A stretch of 64,000 nt of DNA, from positions 62,001 through 126,000 of the forward strand of contig CAJTMJ010000003.1 in the NCBI GenBank assembly GCA_910577335.1, written 5' to 3'. The stretch comes from an uncultured Duncaniella sp. Lineage in GTDB: Bacteria > Bacteroidota > Bacteroidia > Bacteroidales > Muribaculaceae. A program made the translations under genes and the position numbers. Below, one piece after another: positions 52,845 to 61,441 of the stretch (positions within the stretch are counted from its first letter, which is position 1; each line of letters begins with the position of its first letter). The notes below the pieces were generated by a model that did no database searches, was not told the origin of the DNA, and saw only the letters and a program-made list of their open reading frames with translations.

Positions 52845-52926
52845 GTTTGTATTTTCGTGGTTCCTTGCAAGAGGAGAGTGATGTATGATGAGTTTAGATA
52901 ATGAGGAGGAGATTTAAGGTGTTCTC

Positions 52927-53391
52927 CTATGGGAGTTCAAGATCGCTATTGATAAATTTTATCGTAGCGGGGGTATAGTCAAAAATTTCATCGTCCTTGA
53001 AGAATCGTTTTATTTCAGCTTGAGCATCCTCAGGAGATGAAGAGGCGTGGATGATGTTTTCCTGATTTGACATTGAAAAATCTCCACGGATCGTTCCGGG
53101 TGCAGCTTGACGACCATTGGTTGCGCCGGTCATGCTTCGCACCACGTTAATGGCATCTACCCCTTTGAGACACGCCACAATCACCGGAGTGGCGGTCATA
53201 GAAGCGAGTATATTGGGGAAGAAAGGTTTGTCAACGAGGTGAGCGTAATGCTCTTTCAGTATCTCTTCGGAGAGTTTCATCATCTTCATGCCTGTAACGA
53301 TAAGGCCTTTTTGCTCGAAGCGAGAAAGCACCTTTCCTACAAGGGCGCGCCCGATAGCTGAGGGCTTGAATATGATTAGAGTCTGTTCCAT
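52927..53391 (-). CDS. ndk: nucleoside diphosphate kinase
   Basis: 154 aa. Phosphorylated His is H115 in NIIHASSSPEDA; other motifs are TLIIFKPSAIGRALVG and GATNGRQAAPGTIRGDF. It balances NTP pools. Slightly longer than E. coli Ndk (143), normal in Bacteroidetes. A TAnnTTTG box (TATCTTTG, minus, 53435-53442) lies upstream. Confidence 0.95.
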   Translation of the reverse strand: MEQTLIIFKPSAIGRALVGKVLSRFEQKGLIVTGMKMMKLSEEILKEHYAHLVDKPFFPNILASMTATPVIVACLKGVDAINVVRSMTGATNGRQAAPGTIRGDFSMSNQENIIHASSSPEDAQAEIKRFFKDDEIFDYTPATIKFINSDLELP

Positions 53392-53747
53392 CGTGATTTT
53401 TTAACTTATTTTTAGGTTTTTATTTTAACCAGTTCAAAGATAGTCATTTTGAGCCAATTGAAAAAATCATGTCAAGCCAAAAAACCTAAACATTTAGAAA
53501 TAAAGTTAAAACACTATCTGTAAAACAGCTTATAACAAATTGTTAGCTGCTAATGTGAAAATATTATAAATTTCCTCAACTTAATTTCACACTTAAAATG
53601 TGCTGTAAAAATTTGTTAATTATTGTATTTTAATGTCATCTCAAATTAACACATTTCTCTTAAAAATGTGCAATTTTTGTATATCTGTTAGCTTATATGG
53701 GTGGATTTTTGTAATTTTGCAAGAGATTCAATAAATAATAAAGAAAA
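53392..53747. other. 356-bp AT-rich intergenic region
   Basis: It holds the ndk promoter at its left and TAATTTTG at 53712-53719 for nhaC at its right. In between I see only AT-rich sequence with a weak inverted repeat (CACATTT near 53652 with AAATGTG near 53665). No coding frame or RNA structure is supported. Confidence 0.5.
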
Positions 53748-55175
53748 TTGGCATTAAACAGACTTTTTGGCACACGTAGTTGTCCTTCACTTTTTATATC
53801 GTGGATTCCCCTTATATTTTTGCTTTTCACCCTTATCGGTGTGATAGTAGTTTCCGGAGCTGACTCGGTGTCGGGGATAGGTCCATGGATATTGCTTGGT
53901 GCATCAGCACTCTCTGCCGGACTGGCATTAGCAGGTAAGGTTATGTCCCGTCGCGGAATAATCATGGGGTTGTTTCGTAGCGGCTCCCAGATTCTGCCGG
54001 CAGTTCCCATATTGGTATGTATTGCAATGGTTGCTACCACTTGGATGCTTTCCGGTGTGGTGCCTACATTGATATCGTTCGGGCTTGAGCTTCTTTCGCC
54101 ACGACTATTCCTCGTGGTGGCATGTGTGGTGTGCTCGGTTATTTCAGTGATGACCGGTAGCTCATGGACTACAGTCGCCACTATAGGTGTCGCCTTCATG
54201 GGTATAGGCGAGGTGATGGGTTACAGTGACGCATGGATAGCGGGAGCCATTATCTCAGGCGCTTATTTCGGAGATAAGGTGTCTCCGCTTAGTGACACAA
54301 CGGTAGTGGCATCATCGACCGCCGGTGTGGAACTGTTTGAGCATATAAGATATCTTACATATACGACAGTACCGGCTATGTTGATTTCGCTTGGAGTGTT
54401 CTTTTGCGTGGGTATGTTCACTCATCCCGGCATGGCGGCTGATTCGGCTCCGATGCTTCATGCCTTGACTGCCAAATTTAACATCACGCCATGGACTTTA
54501 GTGATTCCGGTGATAACATTGGTAATGATTGCTTTGCGAATACCCACCCTGATAGTGCTTTTCTCTGCGGCAATGCTTGGCGCAGCGGGAATATTTATCT
54601 TCCAGCCGGAGCTTGGGATGGAGATTGGTTCAGTAATTACCTCGCTTTGGACCGGATCGGCGCTTACTACCGGAAATCAGGAACTTGATTCATTGGTCAG
54701 CACCGGTGGTATCTTGGGTATGCTTCCCACTATCTATCTTGTGCTTAGCGCAATGGTGTTTGGGGCGGTGATGATCGGTACAGGTATGTTGGCGAGAATC
54801 ACAGAGTCGCTTACAGCGTCACTACGTCGCCGAACAGGTATAGTGTCAGCCACCGTATGTAGCGGATTGGCTATGAATTGCTGCACAGCCGACCAATACC
54901 TGTCTCTTATAATCACCGGTAATATGTACAGGTCAGTGTATCGTAAATTCGGGCTTGAATCAAGGCTACTCAGCCGCTCTATGGAGGATTCCATATCGGT
55001 GACATCGGTACTGATACCGTGGAATTCATGCGGTGTGACTCAGGCAACCGTGCTTGGAGTAGGCACATTAGTGTATTTACCGTGTTGCATATTCAATCTG
55101 CTCACTCCCATAATGAGCATAATAGTGGCGCGTCTCGGGTATAAGATACCTCGTATGCAGTCGCAGCTTACATAA
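53748..55175 (+). CDS. nhaC: Na+/H+ antiporter NhaC family
   Basis: 475 aa with about 11-12 TM helices. SVMTGSSWTTVATIGVAFMGIGE, ISGAYFGDKVSPLSDTTVVAS and NCCTADQYLSLIITGNMYRSVY are NhaC motifs. Electroneutral or Na+/malate-H+/lactate type exchange is possible for the family. The only usable start is TTG at 53748; no ATG is found until about residue 66, which would remove the first helices. The transcript would have a leader of about 25 nt. Confidence 0.92.
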   Translation: MALNRLFGTRSCPSLFISWIPLIFLLFTLIGVIVVSGADSVSGIGPWILLGASALSAGLALAGKVMSRRGIIMGLFRSGSQILPAVPILVCIAMVATTWMLSGVVPTLISFGLELLSPRLFLVVACVVCSVISVMTGSSWTTVATIGVAFMGIGEVMGYSDAWIAGAIISGAYFGDKVSPLSDTTVVASSTAGVELFEHIRYLTYTTVPAMLISLGVFFCVGMFTHPGMAADSAPMLHALTAKFNITPWTLVIPVITLVMIALRIPTLIVLFSAAMLGAAGIFIFQPELGMEIGSVITSLWTGSALTTGNQELDSLVSTGGILGMLPTIYLVLSAMVFGAVMIGTGMLARITESLTASLRRRTGIVSATVCSGLAMNCCTADQYLSLIITGNMYRSVYRKFGLESRLLSRSMEDSISVTSVLIPWNSCGVTQATVLGVGTLVYLPCCIFNLLTPIMSIIVARLGYKIPRMQSQLT

Positions 55176-55192
55176 AGGACCGGCATAAAAAA

Positions 55193-55223
55193 GGCAGATA
55201 AAGTGCGTCGCACTTTATCTGCC
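55193..55223. terminator. bidirectional terminator between nhaC and hpf
   Basis: Arms 55193-55207 and 55209-55223 are exact complements (GGCAGATAAAGTGCG type), with A-run at left. Confidence 0.85.
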
Positions 55224-55285
55224 GGTATGAGAGTCCCTTATTTCAAATCCATGGGATTAACCCATGGAGCTCTCTTTTCAGTCGG

Positions 55286-55573
55286 TTATCTGTCTTTATA
55301 TTTTTGGAGTTGTTTTTCGATTGCTTCAATTGAAAGATCCACAGCCTCTTCAAATGTGTCGGCGGTCTTGTCAGCCACGAGCTTTTCCTGAGGCACGAGA
55401 ACACACATTGTCACCTGTTTGTTTAAGGCTGTTTCGGGTTTAACCACTTTTAGAGAGACCTCAACTGTGTTGACTGCCGGGTAACGGCGCACGAGTTTGT
55501 CAATCTTTTTGTTGATGAAGGAAGTAAGCTTCTCAGAAATGTCGAAGTGGATAGCTTTGATGTTAATGTCCAT
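55286..55573 (-). CDS. hpf: ribosome hibernation promoting factor (short form)
   Basis: 95 aa of the HPF/RaiA family: MDINIKAIHFDISEKLTSFINKKIDKL and a middle beta-hairpin. It binds the 30S in stationary phase and silences ribosomes. The ATG lies 11 bp inside the end of xerC, so translation is coupled. The xerC-hpf order is usual in Bacteroidetes. Confidence 0.92.
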   Translation of the reverse strand: MDINIKAIHFDISEKLTSFINKKIDKLVRRYPAVNTVEVSLKVVKPETALNKQVTMCVLVPQEKLVADKTADTFEEAVDLSIEAIEKQLQKYKDR

Positions 55574-56522
55574 GTTTTCCTCCTTTTTTTAGAGCACGGG
55601 GATGTGCGAGTTGGTAATTTTGTTTAAGTTCACGATATGTTATGTGCGTGTATACTTGCGTTGAGGCAAGTGACGCATGTCCTAACAATTGCTGTACGGA
55701 GCTTAGCGGTGCGCCATTGTTGAGCATGTCTGTGGCGCATGAGTGCCGAAGCACGTGGGGGCTGAGTTTTGTGGCGTGTACACCTCCGAGTGATAAGGTG
55801 TTATGAACCACGTTGTAAGCGAGCTTTCTATATATCGGTTCTCCGTTTTTACGGACGAAGAAACGGGCTTCATTATCGCTTACGCTTACCGCAGTAGCCT
55901 CATCGGAATCACGCAGGTTTCTATATGCCTTTATGGACTCTCCCAACCGGGCTCCGAAAGGAATTATTCTTTCCTTATTACGTTTTCCATGCACCTTTAG
56001 TTCACCACGGGATGTGTCAACATTTATGTCAAGAAGGTCTACGAGTTCCTGACAACGCATACCTGTGGAGTAGAACATTTCAACCATTAGTCTGTCGCGC
56101 ATGTCGCTGAAATCTTTGGCTGACAGAACGCTGTTGTCTGACAGGAGTTCTTCTGTCTCGCTCGGACGTATGTATACGGGGAGATTTTTAGCGGGGCGTG
56201 AGAGGATGAGCATTGAAGCCGGATTGGCTTTCAGCCCATGGTTGCGCATAAGGTAACGGAAAAATGCTCGCAGGGCTGAGGCTTTTCGTCGGATGGTGCG
56301 CGGGGTGCAGCGGTTGCGGGCAAGGTGGCCTATCCATTGGCGCAGGTCGTTGGTAGTGGTGTCCATCGGGGAGAGTCGGTCAAGCGCTGAACTTCTCGAG
56401 GCTTTATCTCCCACGGCAAATTCTGCCCACTGAGTCAGGTCGCGTCTGTAGGCGCTGACTGTAAGCGGTGAGTAGTTAAGCTCAAGCCGCAAGTAACTCA
56501 GAAATTCCTCCACGAGATTCAT
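55563..56522 (-). CDS. xerC: tyrosine recombinase XerC
   Basis: 319 aa. SAM-like N-terminal domain (residues about 1-95) and catalytic domain with R156 (TGMRCQEL), K180, H256 and R259 (HVLRHSC), H282 (LLGHASL) and nucleophile Y291 (TQVYTHI). It resolves chromosome dimers at dif. No flanking mobile genes, and the link with hpf supports the chromosomal housekeeping role rather than an integron or phage integrase. Confidence 0.92.
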   Translation of the reverse strand: MNLVEEFLSYLRLELNYSPLTVSAYRRDLTQWAEFAVGDKASRSSALDRLSPMDTTTNDLRQWIGHLARNRCTPRTIRRKASALRAFFRYLMRNHGLKANPASMLILSRPAKNLPVYIRPSETEELLSDNSVLSAKDFSDMRDRLMVEMFYSTGMRCQELVDLLDINVDTSRGELKVHGKRNKERIIPFGARLGESIKAYRNLRDSDEATAVSVSDNEARFFVRKNGEPIYRKLAYNVVHNTLSLGGVHATKLSPHVLRHSCATDMLNNGAPLSSVQQLLGHASLASTQVYTHITYRELKQNYQLAHPRALKKGGKHGH

Positions 56523-56648
56523 AGGATGTCAGATTTGCCGGGGGATGGAGAGCCTCCCTCATGTTTCGATAGCGAAAATACAGATAAAATTTAAAAATAG
56601 CAAGAAAAAGGAGATAAATTTCAAAAATATGTAATCATAATATATAAA

Positions 56649-56683
56649 AAGCCGTATATTGACTTCGCAGCAACATACGGCTT
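56649..56683 (-). terminator. terminator of the PadR-PspC operon
   Basis: AAGCCGTAT (56649-56657) pairs with ATACGGCTT (56675-56683), extended inward by TTG/CAA with one mismatch, and T-run follows on the minus strand. Confidence 0.75.
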
Positions 56684-56685
56684 AA

Positions 56686-56769
56686 TGAACTGATTTAGAC
56701 TTTTTATAAGATGTAAACTAAGGCTTAAATCTTGAAAGATAAAAAGTTTAAAACAGTTCAATGAACTGT
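56686..56769. repeat. AT-rich inverted element, copy A, with terminal palindrome
   Basis: It starts TGAACTGATTTAGACTTTTT (56686) and ends AAAAAGTTTAAAACAGTTCA (56760), near-complementary ends. A palindrome, ACAGTTCAATGAACTGT (56753-56769), overlaps the right end. A related copy lies at 61291-61371. Confidence 0.5.
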
Positions 56770-56859
56770 CTTTAGCGTTTTATGAATTACAGTTCAATTT
56801 ATAGATGAGAAAGATAGAGGAGAGTTTTTACGTTATATGGAGTGTGTAATTCCTTTTGT

Positions 56860-57993
56860 TTATGACAATACGGGCGGAAGGAGGGATGCCGGAGCCATTG
56901 TTGAGATAGCCGACATGGCAACATCCTCACATTGGTAACCGTCCATATTGAGAAGAATGGCTGCTGCGGCGATAAAGATCACCTCAAATATTATACCGGT
57001 GATAATTACCGGGGTAGAAATGCCTTTGATGTTGAAGAGTACTGATACGGCTGCACGGCACAAAGCGAGGGCAGGAACGAAAACAGCCATAAGTACGAAT
57101 ACTGTGCCCCAGCCGTCGAGGTAAGGTAAGTCGGGGTTTATGTCAAAGGCGTCAAGGATTTCGATATTGCCATTGAAGTGGAACATGCACAGCTTGGTTA
57201 TCAAAACAATGGCTAAGATTGCCACACTGAACGCTACGCAGCCTGAGAAGAATCCCAACACGGTAAGGATGCATTTGGCTATGATGGATATCACTGTGTT
57301 CAGAAAGCCGCTGAATCCGCCGGCATTGCTCGGAGGTACGGGGGCTTCCGGGGGTACGGAATTGTTGATCACTGTCTGTCCCACATTGTCAAGAGTGACA
57401 GGCTGTCCCTGCATCTCAAGTATCTGGCGAGGTGTGCGGGCTGGCGGGATTACCATCCAAGCTATAAGATATATGAGGATGCATGTCCAGACTGACACTG
57501 AGAAGAAGGGAGTAGGGAGAATGGCTATTGCTGTTACGAGAATGCGCATCACTGTCACATCCCATCCTGTGTATTGTGCCAATCCGGCTAACACGCCTCC
57601 GAAAACTTTGTGGCGAATGTCGCGATACAGTTTCTTGTGAATGGGAGGCGGGGGAGGACAACCGGCAGGACGTTGGGTGTGGGGTGGAGGTGTGCCGGCT
57701 GATTCATTGGAGTCCTCGGCGGCGAAGTCGGCTTCGTCAGAGAGCTGTTCGGGGCGACCCATTACTTCAATAACGTTGTTCACATCCTCAAGGACGATTA
57801 CGTTTGCGCCTGAGAGTATGCGCTCGTCAAAAAGTTCTGAGATGCGACATTCGATGTCGCTTACGATCTCGCTTCCCTCCTGTCCGGGGAATGTAGCACG
57901 GAGCTGTGACAGGTAATCCTGAAGAAGTTTATAGGCGTCTTCGTCTATGTAGAATATTTTACCGTTAATGTTTACGGGGAAAGTCTTTTTCAT
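56860..57993 (-). CDS. PspC-domain membrane protein
   Basis: 377 aa. N-terminal cytosolic part (about 1-90) with VNINGKIFYIDEDAYKLLQDYL; Pro-rich linker; PspC domain (about 120-185) KLYRDIRHKVFGGVLAGLAQYTGWDVTVMRILV with one to two TM helices; then several TM helices to the C-terminus. Such proteins take part in envelope stress responses in many phyla. It is 12 bp downstream of a PadR gene, a widespread pair, and likely is controlled by it. Confidence 0.88.
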   Translation of the reverse strand: MKKTFPVNINGKIFYIDEDAYKLLQDYLSQLRATFPGQEGSEIVSDIECRISELFDERILSGANVIVLEDVNNVIEVMGRPEQLSDEADFAAEDSNESAGTPPPHTQRPAGCPPPPPIHKKLYRDIRHKVFGGVLAGLAQYTGWDVTVMRILVTAIAILPTPFFSVSVWTCILIYLIAWMVIPPARTPRQILEMQGQPVTLDNVGQTVINNSVPPEAPVPPSNAGGFSGFLNTVISIIAKCILTVLGFFSGCVAFSVAILAIVLITKLCMFHFNGNIEILDAFDINPDLPYLDGWGTVFVLMAVFVPALALCRAAVSVLFNIKGISTPVIITGIIFEVIFIAAAAILLNMDGYQCEDVAMSAISTMAPASLLPPVLS

Positions 57994-58004
57994 AATAGGA
58001 AATA

Positions 58005-58373
58005 TTATTCCGTTTCGGAGTTGTTAGTTGATTCGGTGAGTGAGTTGTTTTCGGAGAGAAGGAGATATACTGAACGGGCTATTTCATTCCAAGACTCTTG
58101 GAGCTGTTCGAGAAATTGTAGTCCGAGGGAGGTGATGGAGTAGTATTTCCTTGGTGGACCTTGGGTTGATTCTTCCCAGCGGTAAGCCAGCAACCCGTCG
58201 TTTTTCAGTCGGGTCAGGAGGGGATACAAGGTCCCCTCCATAACAATCAGATGAGCCTCTTTCAGGCGTGTTATCATCTCTGAGGCGTAGGCATCGCCAC
58301 GCTTTAGAAGAAGCAGCACGCAGAATTCGAGCATCCCTTTGCGCATCTGTGATTTTAGATTGTCTATGTTCAT
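58005..58373 (-). CDS. PadR-family transcriptional repressor
   Basis: 122 aa from the ATG at 58373. Winged-helix with LEFCVLLLLKRGDAYASEMITRLKE and GTLYPLLTRLKNDGLLAYRWEESTQGPPRKYYSIT, the PadR hallmark. An upstream start would lie outside the expected leader. It precedes and probably regulates the PspC gene and itself; a matching dyad overlies its promoter. Confidence 0.92.
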   Translation of the reverse strand: MNIDNLKSQMRKGMLEFCVLLLLKRGDAYASEMITRLKEAHLIVMEGTLYPLLTRLKNDGLLAYRWEESTQGPPRKYYSITSLGLQFLEQLQESWNEIARSVYLLLSENNSLTESTNNSETE

Positions 58374-58434
58374 GATGTCGTCGGTGGATGGAGAAAATTT
58401 TGAGTTGGCTGTGTGGTTGAATCCATCCACGATG

Positions 58435-58480
58435 CAAAGGTATGTGTAATCATAGTACTATGCAATACCAAGTACTATAA
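58435..58480 (-). promoter_or_regulatory. PadR operon promoter with operator dyad
   Basis: Minus-strand -7 TACCTTTG (58435-58442), 20-bp spacer, -33 TTG (58463-58465). A perfect palindrome CATAGTACTATG (58451-58462) and a second AGTACTAT (58471-58478) straddle the -33 box. Centres are 17 bp apart. Fits autoregulation by PadR. Confidence 0.65.
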
Positions 58481-58615
58481 TTTAACAAAAATTAAATATT
58501 GGAGGATTGAGGGTATATTATGCTATCTGGAATAAGAATCGATTAAGATAAATGAGTTATGTCGTATAAGATTTTATAAATTAAGAATATAGGTCTTGTT
58601 AAAGGGTATAAATAA

Positions 58616-58654
58616 TGAGAGTGTACCAAACATTTTAAGTTTGATACACTCTCA
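58616..58654 (-). terminator. terminator of the gltX-argC operon
   Basis: Arms 58616-58631 and 58639-58654 pair over 16 bp with one mismatch. On the minus strand a T-rich stretch follows. Confidence 0.7.
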
Positions 58655-58676
58655 AAAGTCTTATTCTGCCGTGTTG

Positions 58677-59648
58677 TTAGAATGCTACGGGTTTCATGGT
58701 CAGACCTGTGGTCTCCTGAAGCCCGAAGAGGAGGTTCATGGTGTGGACAGCGTTGCCTGCACCACCTTTGAGAAGATTGTCGATTACGGCGGTGATCATA
58801 AGTTTGCCATCGATCTTGTCGAGATGGATTATGCACTTGTTAGTGTTGACCACATCTTTTAAATCGGGTATCTTGGATGTGATAAATGTGAAATTATGGT
58901 CATCGAAGTAATCGTGGTAGATTTTTATTATCTCAGGCAGCTCAAGAGGGCAGTCAAGGTAACTTACCGCCATTATGCCACGAGAGAACGGACCACGGAT
59001 AGGAACCATGAGAAGTTTTGAGTTGAAACTCTGCTGCATGGTGTGGAGAGTCTGCATGATTTCAGGGAGTTGCTGGTGGGCAAATGGGCGATAGACCACA
59101 AGATTGTCGTTTCGGCGGGAATAGTGGGATGAGGGACGCAGTTCGCCGCCATCACTTGTGCTTCCTGTGATGATAGTGGTGTGGATGTCGCTGTTGAGCA
59201 ACATGTTTTTTGCCAAAGGTAACAGTGAAAGTTCCACAACCATGGCTAAACACCCCGGGTTTGCCACATGAAGTGCACCGCGCACCATCGGTTTGCGGTT
59301 AAGCTCCGACAATCCGTAAACAAAGTCATGTGACTCATCCTCCAATCGGAAGTCACGGGCAAGGTCTATGATTTTTAAGTCTTCGGGAATTTCATTCTGG
59401 GCGAGAAATTCCTTGGTCTTGCCGGCGGGACGGCAGCAGAAGAGCACATCGATTGAATTCAGATCGTATGTGCTTGAAAAATTCATGTCAATCTCTCCGT
59501 GCAATCCCTGATGCACGTCCACGATGCGCTGTCCGCCAACGGTGCGTGAATGAACCCATTTTATCTCTACATCAGGGTGATTGATGAGTATTCTCACCAA
59601 TTCACCTGCTGCGTATCCTGAACCTCCAATAATTCCTACTTTAATCAT
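58677..59648 (-). CDS. argC: N-acetyl-gamma-glutamyl-phosphate reductase
   Basis: 323 aa. NADP-binding GIIGGSGYAAGELVRIL at the start, catalytic C133 in VANPGCLAMV, and RGPFSRGIMAVSY. It reduces N-acetylglutamyl-phosphate (or a succinyl form, as known in Bacteroides) in arginine synthesis. It follows gltX by 9 bp, an uncommon pairing. No other arg gene is in view. Confidence 0.93.
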   Translation of the reverse strand: MIKVGIIGGSGYAAGELVRILINHPDVEIKWVHSRTVGGQRIVDVHQGLHGEIDMNFSSTYDLNSIDVLFCCRPAGKTKEFLAQNEIPEDLKIIDLARDFRLEDESHDFVYGLSELNRKPMVRGALHVANPGCLAMVVELSLLPLAKNMLLNSDIHTTIITGSTSDGGELRPSSHYSRRNDNLVVYRPFAHQQLPEIMQTLHTMQQSFNSKLLMVPIRGPFSRGIMAVSYLDCPLELPEIIKIYHDYFDDHNFTFITSKIPDLKDVVNTNKCIIHLDKIDGKLMITAVIDNLLKGGAGNAVHTMNLLFGLQETTGLTMKPVAF

Positions 59649-59657
59649 ACGTCAAGG

Positions 59658-61184
59658 TCAAGCTTTGATTGTTTCAATACCTTTTTCAATACGGCGTATG
59701 GTCTCTTCTTTGCCCAATAATTCTGTTATGTCGAATATGTGCGGACCCTTACATTCACCCACGAGGGTGAGGCGGAATGCGTTCATGACATTGCCGAGAT
59801 GGTACTCTTTTCCGGCAACCCAGTCAAGCACTATAGGTTCGGCTGCAGCGGAGCTGAAATCAGGAATAGCTTTCAGCACCTCTATCAGTTGTGTGAGAAT
59901 CTCAGGGGTGTCCTCTTTCCAGCGTTTTTTGATATCCTTCTCGGCATATTCAGCGGGCGCTTGGAAGAAGAATTTAGCCTGATCCCAGAGGTCGGCTACG
60001 AAATTGATGCGTCCTTTCACCAACCCTACAACACGTGCAACGTATTCATCTGAGAAGTCATTGTTGTTGACCCCGTGGGCTTCAAGTATCGGGCGGAACA
60101 GGCGTGCAAGTTCTTCATCGGAGGTCATCTGAAGATATTCATGGTTGAACCAACGACCCTTGTCGTATGCGAACTTGGCTCCGGAGCGTGAACAGTGATC
60201 GAACGAGAATTTTTCGATAAGCTCGTCCATGTTCATTATCTCAGTGTCATCACCGGGGTTCCATCCGAGAAGTGCGAGGAAGTTTATGACTGCTTCCGGG
60301 AGATAGCCTGACTCACGGTAGCCGGTGGAAATAGCGCCGGATGCAGGGTCGTGCCATTCGAGAGGAAATACCGGGAAACCGAGACGGTCGCCGTCGCGCT
60401 TGGATAGTTTTCCTTTGCCGTCTGGTTTTAAGAGTAGCGGAAGATGTACAAACTGGGGCTGAGTGTCTTTCCATCCGAAAGCCTCATACAAGAGCACGTG
60501 GAGCGGAGCGGATGGGAGCCATTCCTCACCACGTATCACGTGTGACACTTCCATGAGATGGTCGTCCACGATGTTTGCGAGGTGGTATGTGGGGAGGTCG
60601 TCTGCGCTTTTATACAGCACCTTGTCGTCAAGGATTGAGGAATTGATGGTTACTTTTCCTCTGAGAAGGTCATCGACCACCACGTCACGTCCCGGTTCGA
60701 TGAGGAAACGTACCACGTAGGGCGTTCCTTCGTCTATAAGGCGTTTAACTTCCTCAGCCGGCAAGGATAGGGAGTTGCGCATGTTTCCTCGTGTCGAGGC
60801 ATCGTACTGGAAATTAGGTGTTGCGTTACGGGCAGCCTCAAGTTCTTCGGGGGTGTCGAAGGCTATATATGCTTTGCCGTTGTCGAGAAGCATTTTGACA
60901 TGTTCACGGTATATGTCACGGCGTTCGCTCTGTTTGTAGGGACCGTAATTGCCCCCTTCACGCACGCCTTCATCTATTTTTATACCAAGCCATGCGAGAG
61001 CTTCATTGATGTAATCCTCAGCGCCGGGCACAAAGCGATGAGAGTCTGTGTCCTCGATACGGAGAATCATGTCACCGCCGTTACGGCGGGCGAAAAGATA
61101 ATTATAAAGAGCGGTGCGTACGCCGCCGATATGTAGAGGCCCGGTAGGGGAGGGGGCGAATCTCACTCTTACTTTGCGATCCAT
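59658..61184 (-). CDS. gltX: glutamate--tRNA ligase
   Basis: 508 aa from the ATG at 61184; longer starts are not supported because they pass through the leader. HIGH variant HIGG at about residues 18-21 (FAPSPTGPLHIGG), KMSKS form LSKRDGDRLG. It charges tRNA-Glu. HipA kinase toxins target this enzyme in E. coli, so the HipT-like kinase in this window may have it as substrate (inference). First gene of the gltX-argC transcript. Confidence 0.96.
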   Translation of the reverse strand: MDRKVRVRFAPSPTGPLHIGGVRTALYNYLFARRNGGDMILRIEDTDSHRFVPGAEDYINEALAWLGIKIDEGVREGGNYGPYKQSERRDIYREHVKMLLDNGKAYIAFDTPEELEAARNATPNFQYDASTRGNMRNSLSLPAEEVKRLIDEGTPYVVRFLIEPGRDVVVDDLLRGKVTINSSILDDKVLYKSADDLPTYHLANIVDDHLMEVSHVIRGEEWLPSAPLHVLLYEAFGWKDTQPQFVHLPLLLKPDGKGKLSKRDGDRLGFPVFPLEWHDPASGAISTGYRESGYLPEAVINFLALLGWNPGDDTEIMNMDELIEKFSFDHCSRSGAKFAYDKGRWFNHEYLQMTSDEELARLFRPILEAHGVNNNDFSDEYVARVVGLVKGRINFVADLWDQAKFFFQAPAEYAEKDIKKRWKEDTPEILTQLIEVLKAIPDFSSAAAEPIVLDWVAGKEYHLGNVMNAFRLTLVGECKGPHIFDITELLGKEETIRRIEKGIETIKA

Positions 61185-61214
61185 GTAAATATATACGTTA
61201 TAGTAAATTTGCCA

Positions 61215-61245
61215 CAAAGTTAAATAAATCTATCGGGATAACAAA
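61215..61245 (-). promoter_or_regulatory. promoter of gltX-argC
   Basis: Minus strand: TTTG (61242-61245), 19-bp spacer, TAACTTTG (61215-61222); ATG at 61184. Confidence 0.65.
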
Positions 61246-61290
61246 ACGTTCAGGCGGCTCTTTGGGGCAAGAGTGTATTTAGGTTGATAT

Positions 61291-61371
61291 AGGACTGATT
61301 TAAACTGTTAAATTAAGGTTGAAATTTACATCATTTTCAAATCTAAAAAAATAAAAGTTTAAATCAGTTCA
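61291..61371. repeat. AT-rich inverted element, copy B
   Basis: Right end AAAAGTTTAAATCAGTTCA (to 61371) and left end GGACTGATTTAAACTG (from 61292) are near complements and match copy A at 56686-56760. It lies between divergent gltX and rex, 4 bp before the -33 box of rex. Confidence 0.5.
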
Positions 61372-61375
61372 TAAT

Positions 61376-61406
61376 TTTGGTAATAAGCGGAAATGTTGTA
61401 AATTTG
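61376..61406 (+). promoter_or_regulatory. promoter of rex
   Basis: TTTG (61376-61379), 19-bp spacer, TAAATTTG (61399-61406); ATG at 61442. Confidence 0.6.
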
Positions 61407-61441
61407 TGACGCTCTTAAATCGACAGAAACAGAACAAAATT

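Larger units (their letters stand above)
56523..56859. other. 337-bp intergenic region downstream of the PspC gene
   Basis: It holds the PspC-gene terminator (56649-56683), an AT-rich inverted element (56686-56760) and a palindrome (56753-56769), described separately, and the xerC leader at its left. No coding frame is supported. Confidence 0.5.

Noticed and set aside
55563..56522. XerC gene as an integrase of a mobile element
   Set aside because: Joined to hpf in a conserved housekeeping order and no attachment repeats, cargo or relaxase seen.
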